A stretch of DNA of 64,000 nt, from positions 310,001 to 374,000 of the forward strand of contig NZ_CP052757.1 of assembly GCF_009708005.2 (NCBI RefSeq). The letters run 5' to 3'. This DNA is from Cellulosimicrobium protaetiae (GTDB lineage: Bacteria; Actinomycetota; Actinomycetes; Actinomycetales; Cellulomonadaceae). Both the position numbers and the translations under genes were made by a program. Shown here one piece after another: positions 16,812 to 25,336 of this stretch. Within the stretch, counting starts at the first letter, position 1. Each line of letters starts with the position of its first letter. Below the pieces are notes generated by a model, which was not told the origin of the DNA, did not search any database, and saw nothing but the letters and a program-made list of their open reading frames with translations.

Positions 16812-19800
16812 TCAGGGCAGGTCGAGGTCCACGACCTCGGTGGTCGTGCGGGTCAGCCCGTCCACCTCGACGCTCGCGACGACCGTCACCCGGGACGGTG
16901 TCGCGGGCCCGCGGACCTTGAACGCCACGTAGGCGGACGCGCCCGACGCGACCGACTCGAACGCCTTCGACCCGAACGGGCTCTCGACCTCGACGCGCAT
17001 CGGCACGTCCTCGCCGTTCACGGCGCGCACCACGACGTAGGGCGCGCCGCCCATCGGTCGCACCTCGGCCGTGACGTCGACGGCGACGTCACCGCCGACG
17101 AGCGGGTCGTCGCCGACCGGACCGCCGGGCCGCACGACGAGCTCGTGCACGACCGGGGCGGGGCTCCCGGGCGCGAAGAGGATCCGCACGCCCGACACCT
17201 CGTCCGCGACCGCCGCTTCCTGGAAGGTGCGCTCCGGGTCGAGCGGCCCGAGGGAGCGCCAGCCGTCAGCGGTCCGCACCTGGAGCTCGCCCGCGACCGA
17301 GCCGACCACCGCGACGGAGCCGACCTCCTCGTCCGGGCCCACCTCGCGGGTGAGGTGCGACGCCTCGACGGGCGCGGCCGCGCTGACGAACGCCGTCGTG
17401 ACGTCGGCGTCGACGGCGTTCGCCGGTGCCGACCCGGTGGCTGCGGCAAGGTCGGTCGTGAGGCCGCCCTCGGGAGCGAAGACCTGCAGCTCGCGGACCT
17501 TGACCCACTTGCCGCCCGGGTTCGTCGCCGAGGCCGCGAGCCGGACGTACCGCGCGTCCACGGGCGCGGCGGGTGCGGCGTCGATCCGGGGAGCGGTGTC
17601 GTACGTGCCGAGCTCCGTCCACGTCGACCCGTCCACGGAGACCTCGAGACGCGCGTGGTACAGCATGTCGCCCGACGTCGCCGTGTCGGAGTCGGACTGG
17701 TGGACGCGGACCGCCCCGACGGGCACGACCGCGCCGAGGTCGACCGTGACGGCGCTGCCCACGGCGGGCGCCTGGTTCGACCAGTACAGCGTGCCGAGGT
17801 CGCCGTCGGTCATGCGCGCCGGCGTGTTGCTGCCGTACGTCCCCATGGTCGTGGCCGCCGTGGCCGGGTACGGCGCGGTCCCCGCGAGCGGGACCGCCGC
17901 GAGCCAGTCGTCGTAGCGCGTTCCCGCCTCGTCGAGGAACGTCTGGAACACGCCGTCCCCCACCGTGGGAGTGATGACGTCGTCGGTGACGACGCCGCCC
18001 ACGAGGTCCGGGACCGCCGGCGCCAGCGCGGCGGCGCGCTCGGTCGCGGCGGCGAGCACCGCGTCCGTCGCGACCTCGCCGCGACGCTCGCGGACCGCGG
18101 TCAGCGCGTCGACCTGGTGGCTCGCCGCGCGCGCCCAGGCGGCGGCGGCCTCCAGCCACGGGAGCGCGTCGGCGTGGAAGCCCGGCTCGGCCATGGCCGC
18201 GAGGGTCTGCGGCAGGTCCTCGATCGTCGCGAGGCGGTCGAGGAGCGGCTGGCCCGCCACGTCCTCGCCCGCGTCGTACGCCTGCCAGAAAGCCGCGACG
18301 TCAGCGGCGAGGTCGGGCGCGGACTCCGAGCTCGGACGGTACGGCTTCCACCCCTGGTTGAGGTCGACGAAGACGTCGAGGGCGTCCCGGACCCGCGGGT
18401 CGGGGCCCGCGAGCTCGAGGACCGCCGCGTCCATCGACGTGGCCGGGTCGTAGGCCGGGCCGTTCCACGTGTAGTCGCCGTACCCCGCGAGCGCGAGCAT
18501 CGACGCGTAGGGCTCGATCATCGGGTTCGCCGTGAACCCGTCGATCAGCTGGTGCAGGTTCGGGTCCCGGCCGTCGAGCGGGTTGAGGAACAGCCGACCA
18601 CGCTGGCCGTCGTTCACCGGGAAGTTGTCCCAGATGTAGAGGTGGTCGGTCCGGTAGCTCTGGGTCGCGCGCTGCACCGACTCGTAGGTGATCCGGTCCG
18701 AGAAGACGCCCTCGCCCGTCCACTGGATGCGCACGGAGGGGTCCACCTGCTCGCCGAACTGCGCCTTGTAGGGGTCCTCGCCCGACCCGGAGTAGTTCGT
18801 CGGGACCGTCTGCAGCGGCTCGAGCCCGAGCGGCTCGACGTACTCGTCGACGATCCGGTTGAGGTAGAACGCCTGCGCGTCGGCGAGGTAGCGGTAGCTG
18901 CCCGCCGTGAACCGCTCGCGGTCCGAGGCGCAGCGCAGCTCGAGCGGGATGTCGTCGAGGGCGACGTAGAACGACGTCACGCCGATGGAGCGCAGCTGGT
19001 CGAACTTCGCCGTCGTGGCGTCGAGGTCCGCGTCCGACGAGTAGCAGACGTCGTTGCCCGGGGAGAGCGCGAACGTGAAGTTCACGTGGTGGGCGTTCGC
19101 CTGGTCGACGAGCTCGGCGAGCTTCTCGAGCTCGGCCTGCGGGTAGGGGTCACGCCACCGGCCGCGCAGGTAGTCGTCGTCCTTGGGCGTGTACACGTAC
19201 GTGTTCATCTTGTGGTCGCCGTAGAACGCGAGCTGGTCGAGGCGGGCCTGGTGCGACCACGGGATCCCGTAGAAGCCTTCGATCGCGCCGCGGACCGGCA
19301 TGAGCGGCCAGTCGCGCACGTGCACGGCAGGGACGGTCCCGTCGGCTGCGAGCGCGCGCAGGGTCTGCGCCGCGTAGTAGGTCCCCCGCGCGTCGACGCC
19401 CTGGAGGACGAGCGCGGCGGCGCCGGCGACCCGGCCGCTCGCGAGGACGTAGCCCTCGGCGTCGAGACCCTCGGCGCCGCTCACCCCGAACCCGGCGAGG
19501 ACTGCGGCCGAGGCGGGGTTGTCCTGCGCGGTCCCGAGGTACAGCGTCGCGGCACCGGGCCGCGCCTCGGCGGAGAAGCGGACGGTCCCGCCGGAGGCCT
19601 CGACCACCTCAGCCACGAGCCGTCGCGCCGCGGCGTCCGTCCCCTCGCCGACGACGACGTCCACGTCGCCGGTGAGCGCGAACGGGACGCCCGCCTCGCT
19701 CATCTCCTGCGGGGGCGGGAGCAGCTCGGGGTCGGCGGCGGCGGGGACGACGGGCGCCGCCGCGGGTGGAGCCGGGGGGGCTGCGGTGGCCACGGACGGC

Positions 19801-19868
19801 GCGAGGAGCCCGGCTCCCGCGAGGGCGGCGACGACGCCGGCGGCGACGTGTGGACGGAACAGGCGCAT
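16812..19868 (-). CDS. secreted GH84 beta-N-acetylglucosaminidase (NagJ/hyaluronidase-like)
   Basis: Exported glycosidase of 1018 residues releasing terminal GlcNAc from glycoconjugates. A signal peptide ends near ATAAPP (about residue 32). A GH20b-like domain (45-165) leads into the GH84 barrel with EGFYGIPW at 197-204 and the catalytic Asp pair in YVALDDIP at 305-306. A helical region follows, then an F5/8-type (CBM32-like) domain at about 650-790, and a C-terminal domain of about 90 residues shared with the neighbouring sialidase. The ATG (MRLFRPH) has AGAGGTG upstream. It should act outside the cell together with the sialidase on host or mucin-type glycans. Confidence 0.9.
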   Translation of the reverse strand: MRLFRPHVAAGVVAALAGAGLLAPSVATAAPPAPPAAAPVVPAAADPELLPPPQEMSEAGVPFALTGDVDVVVGEGTDAAARRLVAEVVEASGGTVRFSAEARPGAATLYLGTAQDNPASAAVLAGFGVSGAEGLDAEGYVLASGRVAGAAALVLQGVDARGTYYAAQTLRALAADGTVPAVHVRDWPLMPVRGAIEGFYGIPWSHQARLDQLAFYGDHKMNTYVYTPKDDDYLRGRWRDPYPQAELEKLAELVDQANAHHVNFTFALSPGNDVCYSSDADLDATTAKFDQLRSIGVTSFYVALDDIPLELRCASDRERFTAGSYRYLADAQAFYLNRIVDEYVEPLGLEPLQTVPTNYSGSGEDPYKAQFGEQVDPSVRIQWTGEGVFSDRITYESVQRATQSYRTDHLYIWDNFPVNDGQRGRLFLNPLDGRDPNLHQLIDGFTANPMIEPYASMLALAGYGDYTWNGPAYDPATSMDAAVLELAGPDPRVRDALDVFVDLNQGWKPYRPSSESAPDLAADVAAFWQAYDAGEDVAGQPLLDRLATIEDLPQTLAAMAEPGFHADALPWLEAAAAWARAASHQVDALTAVRERRGEVATDAVLAAATERAAALAPAVPDLVGGVVTDDVITPTVGDGVFQTFLDEAGTRYDDWLAAVPLAGTAPYPATAATTMGTYGSNTPARMTDGDLGTLYWSNQAPAVGSAVTVDLGAVVPVGAVRVHQSDSDTATSGDMLYHARLEVSVDGSTWTELGTYDTAPRIDAAPAAPVDARYVRLAASATNPGGKWVKVRELQVFAPEGGLTTDLAAATGSAPANAVDADVTTAFVSAAAPVEASHLTREVGPDEEVGSVAVVGSVAGELQVRTADGWRSLGPLDPERTFQEAAVADEVSGVRILFAPGSPAPVVHELVVRPGGPVGDDPLVGGDVAVDVTAEVRPMGGAPYVVVRAVNGEDVPMRVEVESPFGSKAFESVASGASAYVAFKVRGPATPSRVTVVASVEVDGLTRTTTEVVDLDLP

Positions 19869-19988
19869 GCGTTCACCTCTCGTGATCCGCGAGCGGGTGC
19901 CCGCGGACGTGGTGGGCCGGCCGGGGACCGGCGGCAGCCGCGACCTGGAGGAGTCGCCGTCCACCACGACATCGACATTGATGACTCT

Positions 19989-20014
19989 TGCGTGAATCAG
20001 TGCTGTATCACGCA
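19989..20014. promoter_or_regulatory. 26-base dyad, candidate operator
   Basis: Perfect 7-base arms TGCGTGA and TCACGCA, with inner symmetric CAG and CTG at matching distances, centred about 130 bases before the GH84 start and 200 before the sialidase start. The symmetry and AT-rich setting suggest a second regulator acting on the GH84 gene; it is unlike the GntR-type operator nearby. Confidence 0.45.
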
Positions 20015-20067
20015 GATTGCATCATCGCTCGGGAGTATGCAAGGGCTGCGGCGCAACCGGCTCACCC

Positions 20068-20096
20068 TTGACCCCGCCCACGCCGCCCGCTACCGT
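20068..20096 (+). promoter_or_regulatory. sialidase promoter
   Basis: TTGACC and TACCGT spaced by 17 bases, followed three bases later by the repressor operator. The architecture mirrors the importer promoter. Confidence 0.65.
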
Positions 20097-20099
20097 CAC

Positions 20100-20120
20100 C
20101 AACGTCAGACATCTGACATC
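20100..20120 (+). promoter_or_regulatory. operator for the GntR/FadR sialic-acid repressor (sialidase copy)
   Basis: AACGTCAGACATCTGACATC preceded by C, differing at one base from the importer site. It covers the expected transcription start, so the repressor should hold the sialidase off until an intermediate of sialic acid catabolism accumulates. Confidence 0.72.
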
Positions 20121-20204
20121 ATCTGTCCAACTCGGCAGCGTCGCCGCGTTCCACCCTGGGACCCGTCCCGCCCGCGCCGAGTGCACACGACCGGAAGGAA
20201 CGGC

Positions 20205-22418
20205 ATGATCGGACACCTCCGCAGACCCGCGCACCGCGCGCTGACCCTCGCCACCGCGCTCGCGCTCGGCGTGGGCGGCGCGGTCGTCCCCGTCACGACG
20301 GCGGCCGCGCACCACGCCACCCTCGCGCCGGACCACGACCTCGCTCCCGCGACCGGCGGCCCGGGCACGTACACCGAGCAGCAGCTCGCGACCAACGGCC
20401 AGGGCGGCTTCCCCAACTACCGCATCCCGGCGCTCACGGTCGCGCCCAACGGCGACGTCCTCGCGTCCTACGACGGACGCCCCACCGCGGCCGACTCCCC
20501 CGGGCCGAACTCGATCCTCCAGCGCCGCTCCACCGACGCGGGCGTCACGTGGGGACCGCAGGAGGTCGTCGCGGCCGGGAAGGCCTCGGCACCGATCGAG
20601 GGTTACTCGGACCCGAGCTACGTCGTCGACCGCGAGACCGGCACGATCTTCAACTTTCACGTGAAGTCGTACGACCAGGGCTTCGGCGGCTCCCAGCCCG
20701 GCGTCGACCCGACCGCACGCAACGTCATCCACGCGAACGTCTCCACCTCGACCGACGACGGGCGCACGTGGACGCACCGCACCATCACCGCGGACGTCAC
20801 GGCCGACCTGGGGTGGCGCTCGCGCTTCGCCGCGTCGGGCCAGGGCATCCAGCTCCGCTACGGCGAGCACGCCGGCCGCCTGGTGCAGCAGTACACGATC
20901 ATCAACGGCTCGGGGCAGTTCCAGGCCGTGTCCGTGTACTCCGACGACCACGGCGCGACGTGGCAGGTCGGGACGCCCGTCGGCACGGGCATGGACGAGA
21001 ACAAGACCGTCGAGCTCTCGGACGGGCGGGTCATGCTCAACTCGCGCGACTCGGCGCGCTCGGGCTTCCGCAAGGTGGCCTACTCGACCGACGGCGGTGT
21101 CACGTACGGTGCCGTGACCCTCGACCGCGACCTGCCGGACCCGACGAACAACGCCGCGATCGTGCGCGCGTACCCGAACGCTCCGCAGGGCTCCGCCGAG
21201 GCCAAGGTGCTGCTCTTCTCGAACGCCGCGTCGCAGTCCGGCCGCGTCAACGGCACCGTCCGCGTCAGCTACGACGACGGCGAGACGTGGCCCGTCGCAC
21301 GCGTGTTCCAGCCGGGAGGCATGGCGTACTCGACGCTCGCGACGCTCCCCGACGGGACCGTCGGCCTGCTCTACGAGCCCGACGGCGGGAACGGCGGCAT
21401 CCGGTTCGCCAAGCTGGACCACGACTGGCTCCTCGCCGCGCCGAGCGGCACGCCGGGCGACATCGAGGTCACGCGTGCGAGCGTGACGAGCACGGCCCCC
21501 GCGGGCGGGTACGGCGTCGGCGACGTCGTCACGTACTCGTTCACCGTGACGAACCTGTCCGACGCCGTCACGACGGTCTCCCCGACAGGGGACCTCGAGC
21601 GGTTCGACCCGGCCCAGGGCGCGCCGAACTGCCGCTTCCGCGACCTCGCGGCGCGCGCGGCGTACACGTGCACGTCGGCGCGGCACACGGTCACGCAGGC
21701 CGACCTCGACGCCGGGTTCTTCGCGCCGAGCACGACCTGGACCTCGACCTCCGGCGCGACCGTCACGACGGTCGAGCACGAGGGTCCCGGCGTCTACTTC
21801 GGGGCGCCCGGGAACATCTCGGTGCAGGGCGCGCACGCGAACCCGCAGGACACGTACGCCGTCGGCGACGTCCTGCGCTTCACGTACACGGTCCGCAACC
21901 TGTCCACGGCGGCGACGTCGGTGGTCCCGACCGGGAACCTCGCCGGCCTCGACCCCGCGAACGCGGCCCAGAACTGCCGCTACCGCACGCTGCCGGCCGA
22001 GGGGTCGTACACGTGCACGTTCGCGCACCACGTGGTGACGCAGGCCGACCTGGACCGCGGGTCGTTCACGCCGGACACGACGTGGACCTCGACGTCGGGG
22101 TCGAGCGTGACCGTCGTCGAGCTCGACGGTCCGACGGTCGAGCTCGGCCGCGCCGTCTCGCTCGACGTGCAGGCGGCGAGCCGCTGCCTCGCAGGCCGTG
22201 CGTACGTCGCCGTCACCGCGCGCAACACCGGGGACGCCCCCGCCGACGTCACGCTGCGCACGCCGTACGGCGAGCGCACGGTCGCGGGCGTGGCTCCCGG
22301 GAGCTCGGCCTACCAGTCGTTCGCGGTGCGCACGACGTCGGTCGACGCCGGGACGGCGAGCGCCGCGTCCGGGTCCGGGTCGGTCGACGCGGGCTACGTG
22401 GCAGCGACCTGCGCCTGA
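20205..22418 (+). CDS. nanH: secreted sialidase, GH33
   Basis: Exported exo-sialidase of 737 residues. After a signal peptide (ends near TTAAAHH, about 35) comes the six-bladed propeller with YRIP at 72-75 (arginine of the triad) and repeated Asp boxes such as STDAGVTWG, STDDGRTWT, SDDHGATWQ, STDGGVTYG and SYDDGETWP. GGMAYSTLATLPDG holds the catalytic tyrosine region. After the propeller (about 415) come two tandem repeats of about 115 residues (each with VTQADLDxG and TTWTSTSG), resembling DUF11-like spacer domains, then a C-terminal domain shared with the GH84 enzyme. The ATG follows GGAAGGA. Whether it is hydrolytic or an intramolecular trans-sialidase cannot be told. Confidence 0.92.
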   Translation: MIGHLRRPAHRALTLATALALGVGGAVVPVTTAAAHHATLAPDHDLAPATGGPGTYTEQQLATNGQGGFPNYRIPALTVAPNGDVLASYDGRPTAADSPGPNSILQRRSTDAGVTWGPQEVVAAGKASAPIEGYSDPSYVVDRETGTIFNFHVKSYDQGFGGSQPGVDPTARNVIHANVSTSTDDGRTWTHRTITADVTADLGWRSRFAASGQGIQLRYGEHAGRLVQQYTIINGSGQFQAVSVYSDDHGATWQVGTPVGTGMDENKTVELSDGRVMLNSRDSARSGFRKVAYSTDGGVTYGAVTLDRDLPDPTNNAAIVRAYPNAPQGSAEAKVLLFSNAASQSGRVNGTVRVSYDDGETWPVARVFQPGGMAYSTLATLPDGTVGLLYEPDGGNGGIRFAKLDHDWLLAAPSGTPGDIEVTRASVTSTAPAGGYGVGDVVTYSFTVTNLSDAVTTVSPTGDLERFDPAQGAPNCRFRDLAARAAYTCTSARHTVTQADLDAGFFAPSTTWTSTSGATVTTVEHEGPGVYFGAPGNISVQGAHANPQDTYAVGDVLRFTYTVRNLSTAATSVVPTGNLAGLDPANAAQNCRYRTLPAEGSYTCTFAHHVVTQADLDRGSFTPDTTWTSTSGSSVTVVELDGPTVELGRAVSLDVQAASRCLAGRAYVAVTARNTGDAPADVTLRTPYGERTVAGVAPGSSAYQSFAVRTTSVDAGTASAASGSGSVDAGYVAATCA

Positions 22419-22435
22419 TCCCCGAGCGCCGGACC

Positions 22436-22471
22436 CCCGGCCGGGCGACGCACCCGCGTCACCCGGCCGGG
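22436..22471. terminator. terminator between sialidase and YrhK-like gene
   Basis: Arms of 16 bases (CCCGGCCGGGCGACGC and its complement with one mismatch) around a four-base loop, just after the sialidase stop and overlapping the last codons of the convergent gene. Confidence 0.75.
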
Positions 22472-23112
22472 AGCGTCGTGCCCGGCACGGGCACGGCGAC
22501 CGACCGCCGCGAGAGCAGCGCCGCCACGAGGAAGCACACCGCCCCGACGAGCGTGCCGGCGTCGTCCCACCACGCGCTCACGTACGTGCCGGTGGCGGGC
22601 GAGACGTACGCCCCGACCGCCGACGCGCCGAACGCGACGGACCCGACCAGGTTGAGCCACGTGCCGTGCCAGGTGCGGGCGTCCGTGTCCCACAGGTGCC
22701 CGCGGTCGCGCGTCGCGACGACGGCGAACGCGGACGACACGAGGAACGCGACGGAGCCGTACGCGTCCGGCTTCCAGCCCGCACCGAGCGCCGTCGGGTC
22801 GTCGACCGCGGCGAGGAGCGCCGCCGTCGTGCTCACGTTGAAGCACAACGTCCCGACGAGCTGGACGGCCGCCGCCCACCAGTCCCACCGGTCGGCCGGG
22901 TGCGTCCCGGCGCGCGGCGGACGCCTCCCGCTCAGGCCGAGCTGCACGAACGCCGCGGCGGTGAAGAACACGGCGCCGACGACGAACGTCACGTTCGTCG
23001 CGACCGCGCCGACGGCGTCGGCGTACGGCGGGAGCGCCCCGACGAGGAAGCACAGGGAGCCGACGGCGAACCCACAGGCCTCGCGCCGCAGCCGGCGCGC
23101 GCTCCCGTCCAC
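22459..23112 (-). CDS. YrhK-like multi-pass membrane protein
   Basis: A 217-residue protein with about six hydrophobic helices arranged as repeated blocks (FAVGSLCFLVGALPPY, VQLVGTLCFNVSTTAALL, GTLVGAVCFLVAALL), the pattern of the YrhK domain. Function unknown. A GTG start (VDGSARRL) lies five bases after the gadB stop, so it is the last gene of the sulfatase-gadB operon; the frame continues upstream only as a shadow of gadB. Association with glutamate decarboxylase suggests a role in envelope or acid stress, but nothing in the sequence shows a transport motif. Confidence 0.68.
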   Translation of the reverse strand: MDGSARRLRREACGFAVGSLCFLVGALPPYADAVGAVATNVTFVVGAVFFTAAAFVQLGLSGRRPPRAGTHPADRWDWWAAAVQLVGTLCFNVSTTAALLAAVDDPTALGAGWKPDAYGSVAFLVSSAFAVVATRDRGHLWDTDARTWHGTWLNLVGSVAFGASAVGAYVSPATGTYVSAWWDDAGTLVGAVCFLVAALLSRRSVAVPVPGTTLPAG

Positions 23113-23117
23113 GACCG

Positions 23118-24488
23118 TCAGTGGTGGAAGCCCGAGCGCTTGCCCTCGGCGGGCATGGGGGACGTGAGGCCGTCGAGCCACTCCGTCTCGACCCGGATGT
23201 CCTCCAGCAGGTCGTCGGCGAGGTCCCGGCTCACCCCGTTGCGCACGACGATCCGCTGGACGGTGAGGTCCGCGAGGTCGTCGGGCATGGGGTAGGCCGG
23301 GACCAGCCAGCCCTTCATGCGCAGCCGGTCCGAGAGGTGGTACAGGTCCCAGTTCTCGGTGTGTCCGGGCTTGAGGCGCCACGCGAACACCGGGATGTCG
23401 GACCCGTCGTTCCACAGGTCGAACGCGCCGATGTCCTCGATGCCGTGCGCGAGGTACTTCGCGACGTCCTGGCACTCCTGCTGGATCGCGGTGTAGCCCT
23501 CCCGGCCCAGCCGCAGGAACTGGTAGTACTGCAGCAGCACCTGGGCGCCCGGCCGGGAGAAGTTGAGCGCGAGCGTCGGCATGTCCCCACCGAGGTAGCT
23601 CACCCGGAAGATCAGCTCCTCGGGCAGGGCGTCGAGCGTGCGCCACACGACCCAGCCGACCCCGGGGTACACGAGCCCGTACTTGTGGCCCGACGTGCTG
23701 ATCGAGTGGACGCGCTCCAGGCGGAAGTCCCACTCGACCTCCGGCTGGAGGAACGGCGCGATCATGGCGCCGGACGCGCCGTCGACGTGGATCGGGACGT
23801 CGTGGCCGGTGCGCTCCTGGAGCGCGTCGAGCGCCGCGGCGATCTCCTTCACCGGCTCGTACATGCCCGTGTACGTGACACCCATGATCGCGACGACGCC
23901 GATCGTGTTCTCGTCGACGTACTTCTCCAGGTCGCTGGCGTCGAGGCACGGGTGCTCCTCGGTGATGGGCACGTAGCGCGCCTCGACCTCGAAGTAGTTG
24001 CAGAACTTCTCCCAGCACACCTGCACGGCCGAGCTCATGACGAGGTTCGGCCGGTCGGCCGGCCTGCCCGCCGCGCGGCGCGCGAGCTGCCACCGCCGCT
24101 TGAGCGCGAGGCCCCCGAGCATGCACGCCTCGGACGACCCGATGGTCGAGGTGCCGATGCACGCCTTCACGTCAGGCACGTTCCACAGCGACGCGAGGAT
24201 GCGCCAGCAGTTCTCCTCGACCGCCGCGGTGCGCGGGTACTCGTCCTTGTCGACCATGTTCTTGTCGTAGACCTCGGCGTAGAGCCGGTCGGCCTCGTCG
24301 CCCATCCACGTCGCGACGAACGTCGCGAGGTTGAGGCGCGAGTTGCCGTCGAGCATCACCTCGTCGTGGACGACCTGGTACGCGGACGTCGGCTCCATCT
24401 CGGCGTCCGGCATCGTGAACCGCGGGGCGACCGCCCGGACACCCGCCCGGGTGTAGGTCGGTCGGAGGACGTGCTGCTCGTCGGTCAT
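23118..24488 (-). CDS. gadB: glutamate decarboxylase
   Basis: PLP enzyme of 456 residues turning glutamate into GABA and CO2, consuming a proton. The PLP lysine is K269 in SISTSGHKYG; HVDGASGAMIAPF supplies the Asp that contacts the pyridine nitrogen. The C-terminus ends GFHH, like the autoinhibitory C-terminal His of pH-gated bacterial GadB. It is fourth in an operon starting with a sulfatase, 25 bases after the SHOCT gene. No glutamate/GABA antiporter of the GadC type is adjacent, so the role may be GABA supply or proton consumption with another transporter. Confidence 0.93.
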   Translation of the reverse strand: MTDEQHVLRPTYTRAGVRAVAPRFTMPDAEMEPTSAYQVVHDEVMLDGNSRLNLATFVATWMGDEADRLYAEVYDKNMVDKDEYPRTAAVEENCWRILASLWNVPDVKACIGTSTIGSSEACMLGGLALKRRWQLARRAAGRPADRPNLVMSSAVQVCWEKFCNYFEVEARYVPITEEHPCLDASDLEKYVDENTIGVVAIMGVTYTGMYEPVKEIAAALDALQERTGHDVPIHVDGASGAMIAPFLQPEVEWDFRLERVHSISTSGHKYGLVYPGVGWVVWRTLDALPEELIFRVSYLGGDMPTLALNFSRPGAQVLLQYYQFLRLGREGYTAIQQECQDVAKYLAHGIEDIGAFDLWNDGSDIPVFAWRLKPGHTENWDLYHLSDRLRMKGWLVPAYPMPDDLADLTVQRIVVRNGVSRDLADDLLEDIRVETEWLDGLTSPMPAEGKRSGFHH

Positions 24489-24513
24489 GCTGGTCCCTTT
24501 CCGCGCACGCCGG

Positions 24514-24834
24514 TCAGCCGGCGAGGATGCGCGCCTTCTGTGCCTCGAACTCCTCGGGGCTGAGCACCCCCTGGTCGCGCAGCGCGCCGAGCTGCGTGAG
24601 CTGCGCGATGCGCGCGTCCATGTCCGGCGCCGCGGGAGCGGGCGCCGGGGGCGGCGAGTAGGTCGGCTGCGGGGCCGCGTACTGCTGGGGGGGCGGGGCG
24701 TACTGCGGCGCCGGCTCCGGAGCCTCCTGTGCGGCCCAGCGCCCCGCCTGGCGGCGGGACACGCGGTTGGACACGGCGGTCGCGGTTCCGGCGACGACGG
24801 CGGTGCGGGCGACGCCGCGGAGCAGTCCTGGCAC
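24514..24834 (-). CDS. small SHOCT-domain protein
   Basis: A 106-residue protein. A short N-terminal segment (VPGLLRGVARTAVVAGTATAV) is moderately hydrophobic, followed by a proline/alanine/tyrosine-rich linker with repeated PPP and QYA motifs, and a C-terminal SHOCT domain (LTQLGALRDQGVLSPEEFEAQKARILAG, given here in context of its normal 30 residues). SHOCT domains are oligomerisation or localisation modules. The GTG start has GGAGAAC in front. It sits between DUF6325 and gadB with 25-base gaps on both sides. Confidence 0.8.
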   Translation of the reverse strand: MPGLLRGVARTAVVAGTATAVSNRVSRRQAGRWAAQEAPEPAPQYAPPPQQYAAPQPTYSPPPAPAPAAPDMDARIAQLTQLGALRDQGVLSPEEFEAQKARILAG

Positions 24835-24859
24835 GGTGTTCTCCTCTCCGAGAGCCGGC

Positions 24860-25336
24860 TCAGTCGACCGGCTCGGTGGCGTCCAGGGACGCGAGCAGCG
24901 CCTGGACCGGGATGCGCCCGCTCGCGACGAGCTGGGCGCCGTTGCGGCGCAGGGCGGTCGCGAACGGCGCCGCCCAGACGTTCTCGTAGACCAGCACGAC
25001 CGCGGTCGTGCCGGGCTCGACGGCGCTCGCCGCCTCGTCGAGGTCGTCGCCGTCGAGCAGGCCCGACCGGGCGCCCGCGAACACGGCGAGCTCGGTCGAC
25101 CCGTCGTCGAGCTCCTCGAGACCCAGGCCGACGACGCTGCCGTCGTCCTCGCGGCGCACGACCACGAGGTCGAGCACCCGGATGATCCCGCGGTCCACGA
25201 GGTCGACGAGGTGCGGGAAGGCCTTGTCGCCCGTCGCTCGGTCGGTCGGCAGCTCGATGACCAGGAAGTCGATCGGTCCGCTCTCCTGGAGGTCACCGAG
25301 CTCGTCCGCGAGCCGGTCGTCGGTCCCTTGCGTCAT
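24860..25336 (-). CDS. DUF6325 family protein
   Basis: A 158-residue soluble protein with the pattern of DUF6325 (formerly DUF1269-like): GPIDFLVIELP at the start, RGIIRVLDLVVVRREDDGS in the first third and AVVLVYENVWAAPFATALRRNGAQLVASGRIP toward the end. Such proteins are commonly encoded beside SHOCT proteins, as here. Function unknown. Its ATG overlaps the sulfatase stop (ATGA), indicating translational coupling. Confidence 0.8.
   Translation of the reverse strand: MTQGTDDRLADELGDLQESGPIDFLVIELPTDRATGDKAFPHLVDLVDRGIIRVLDLVVVRREDDGSVVGLGLEELDDGSTELAVFAGARSGLLDGDDLDEAASAVEPGTTAVVLVYENVWAAPFATALRRNGAQLVASGRIPVQALLASLDATEPVD

Larger units (their letters stand above)
19869..20204. other. divergent control region between GH84 and sialidase genes
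   Basis: This 336-base gap holds the GH84 ribosome site, a 26-base dyad, the sialidase promoter and its operator. The middle part is distinctly A/T-richer than its surroundings. No gene was seen in it. Confidence 0.7.

Noticed and set aside
16761-20204. Plus-strand open frame joined in frame to the sialidase, suggesting an 1885-residue protein
   Set aside because: The part before the signal peptide is antisense to the GH84 gene; promoter, operator, ribosome site and signal peptide all place the start at 20205.
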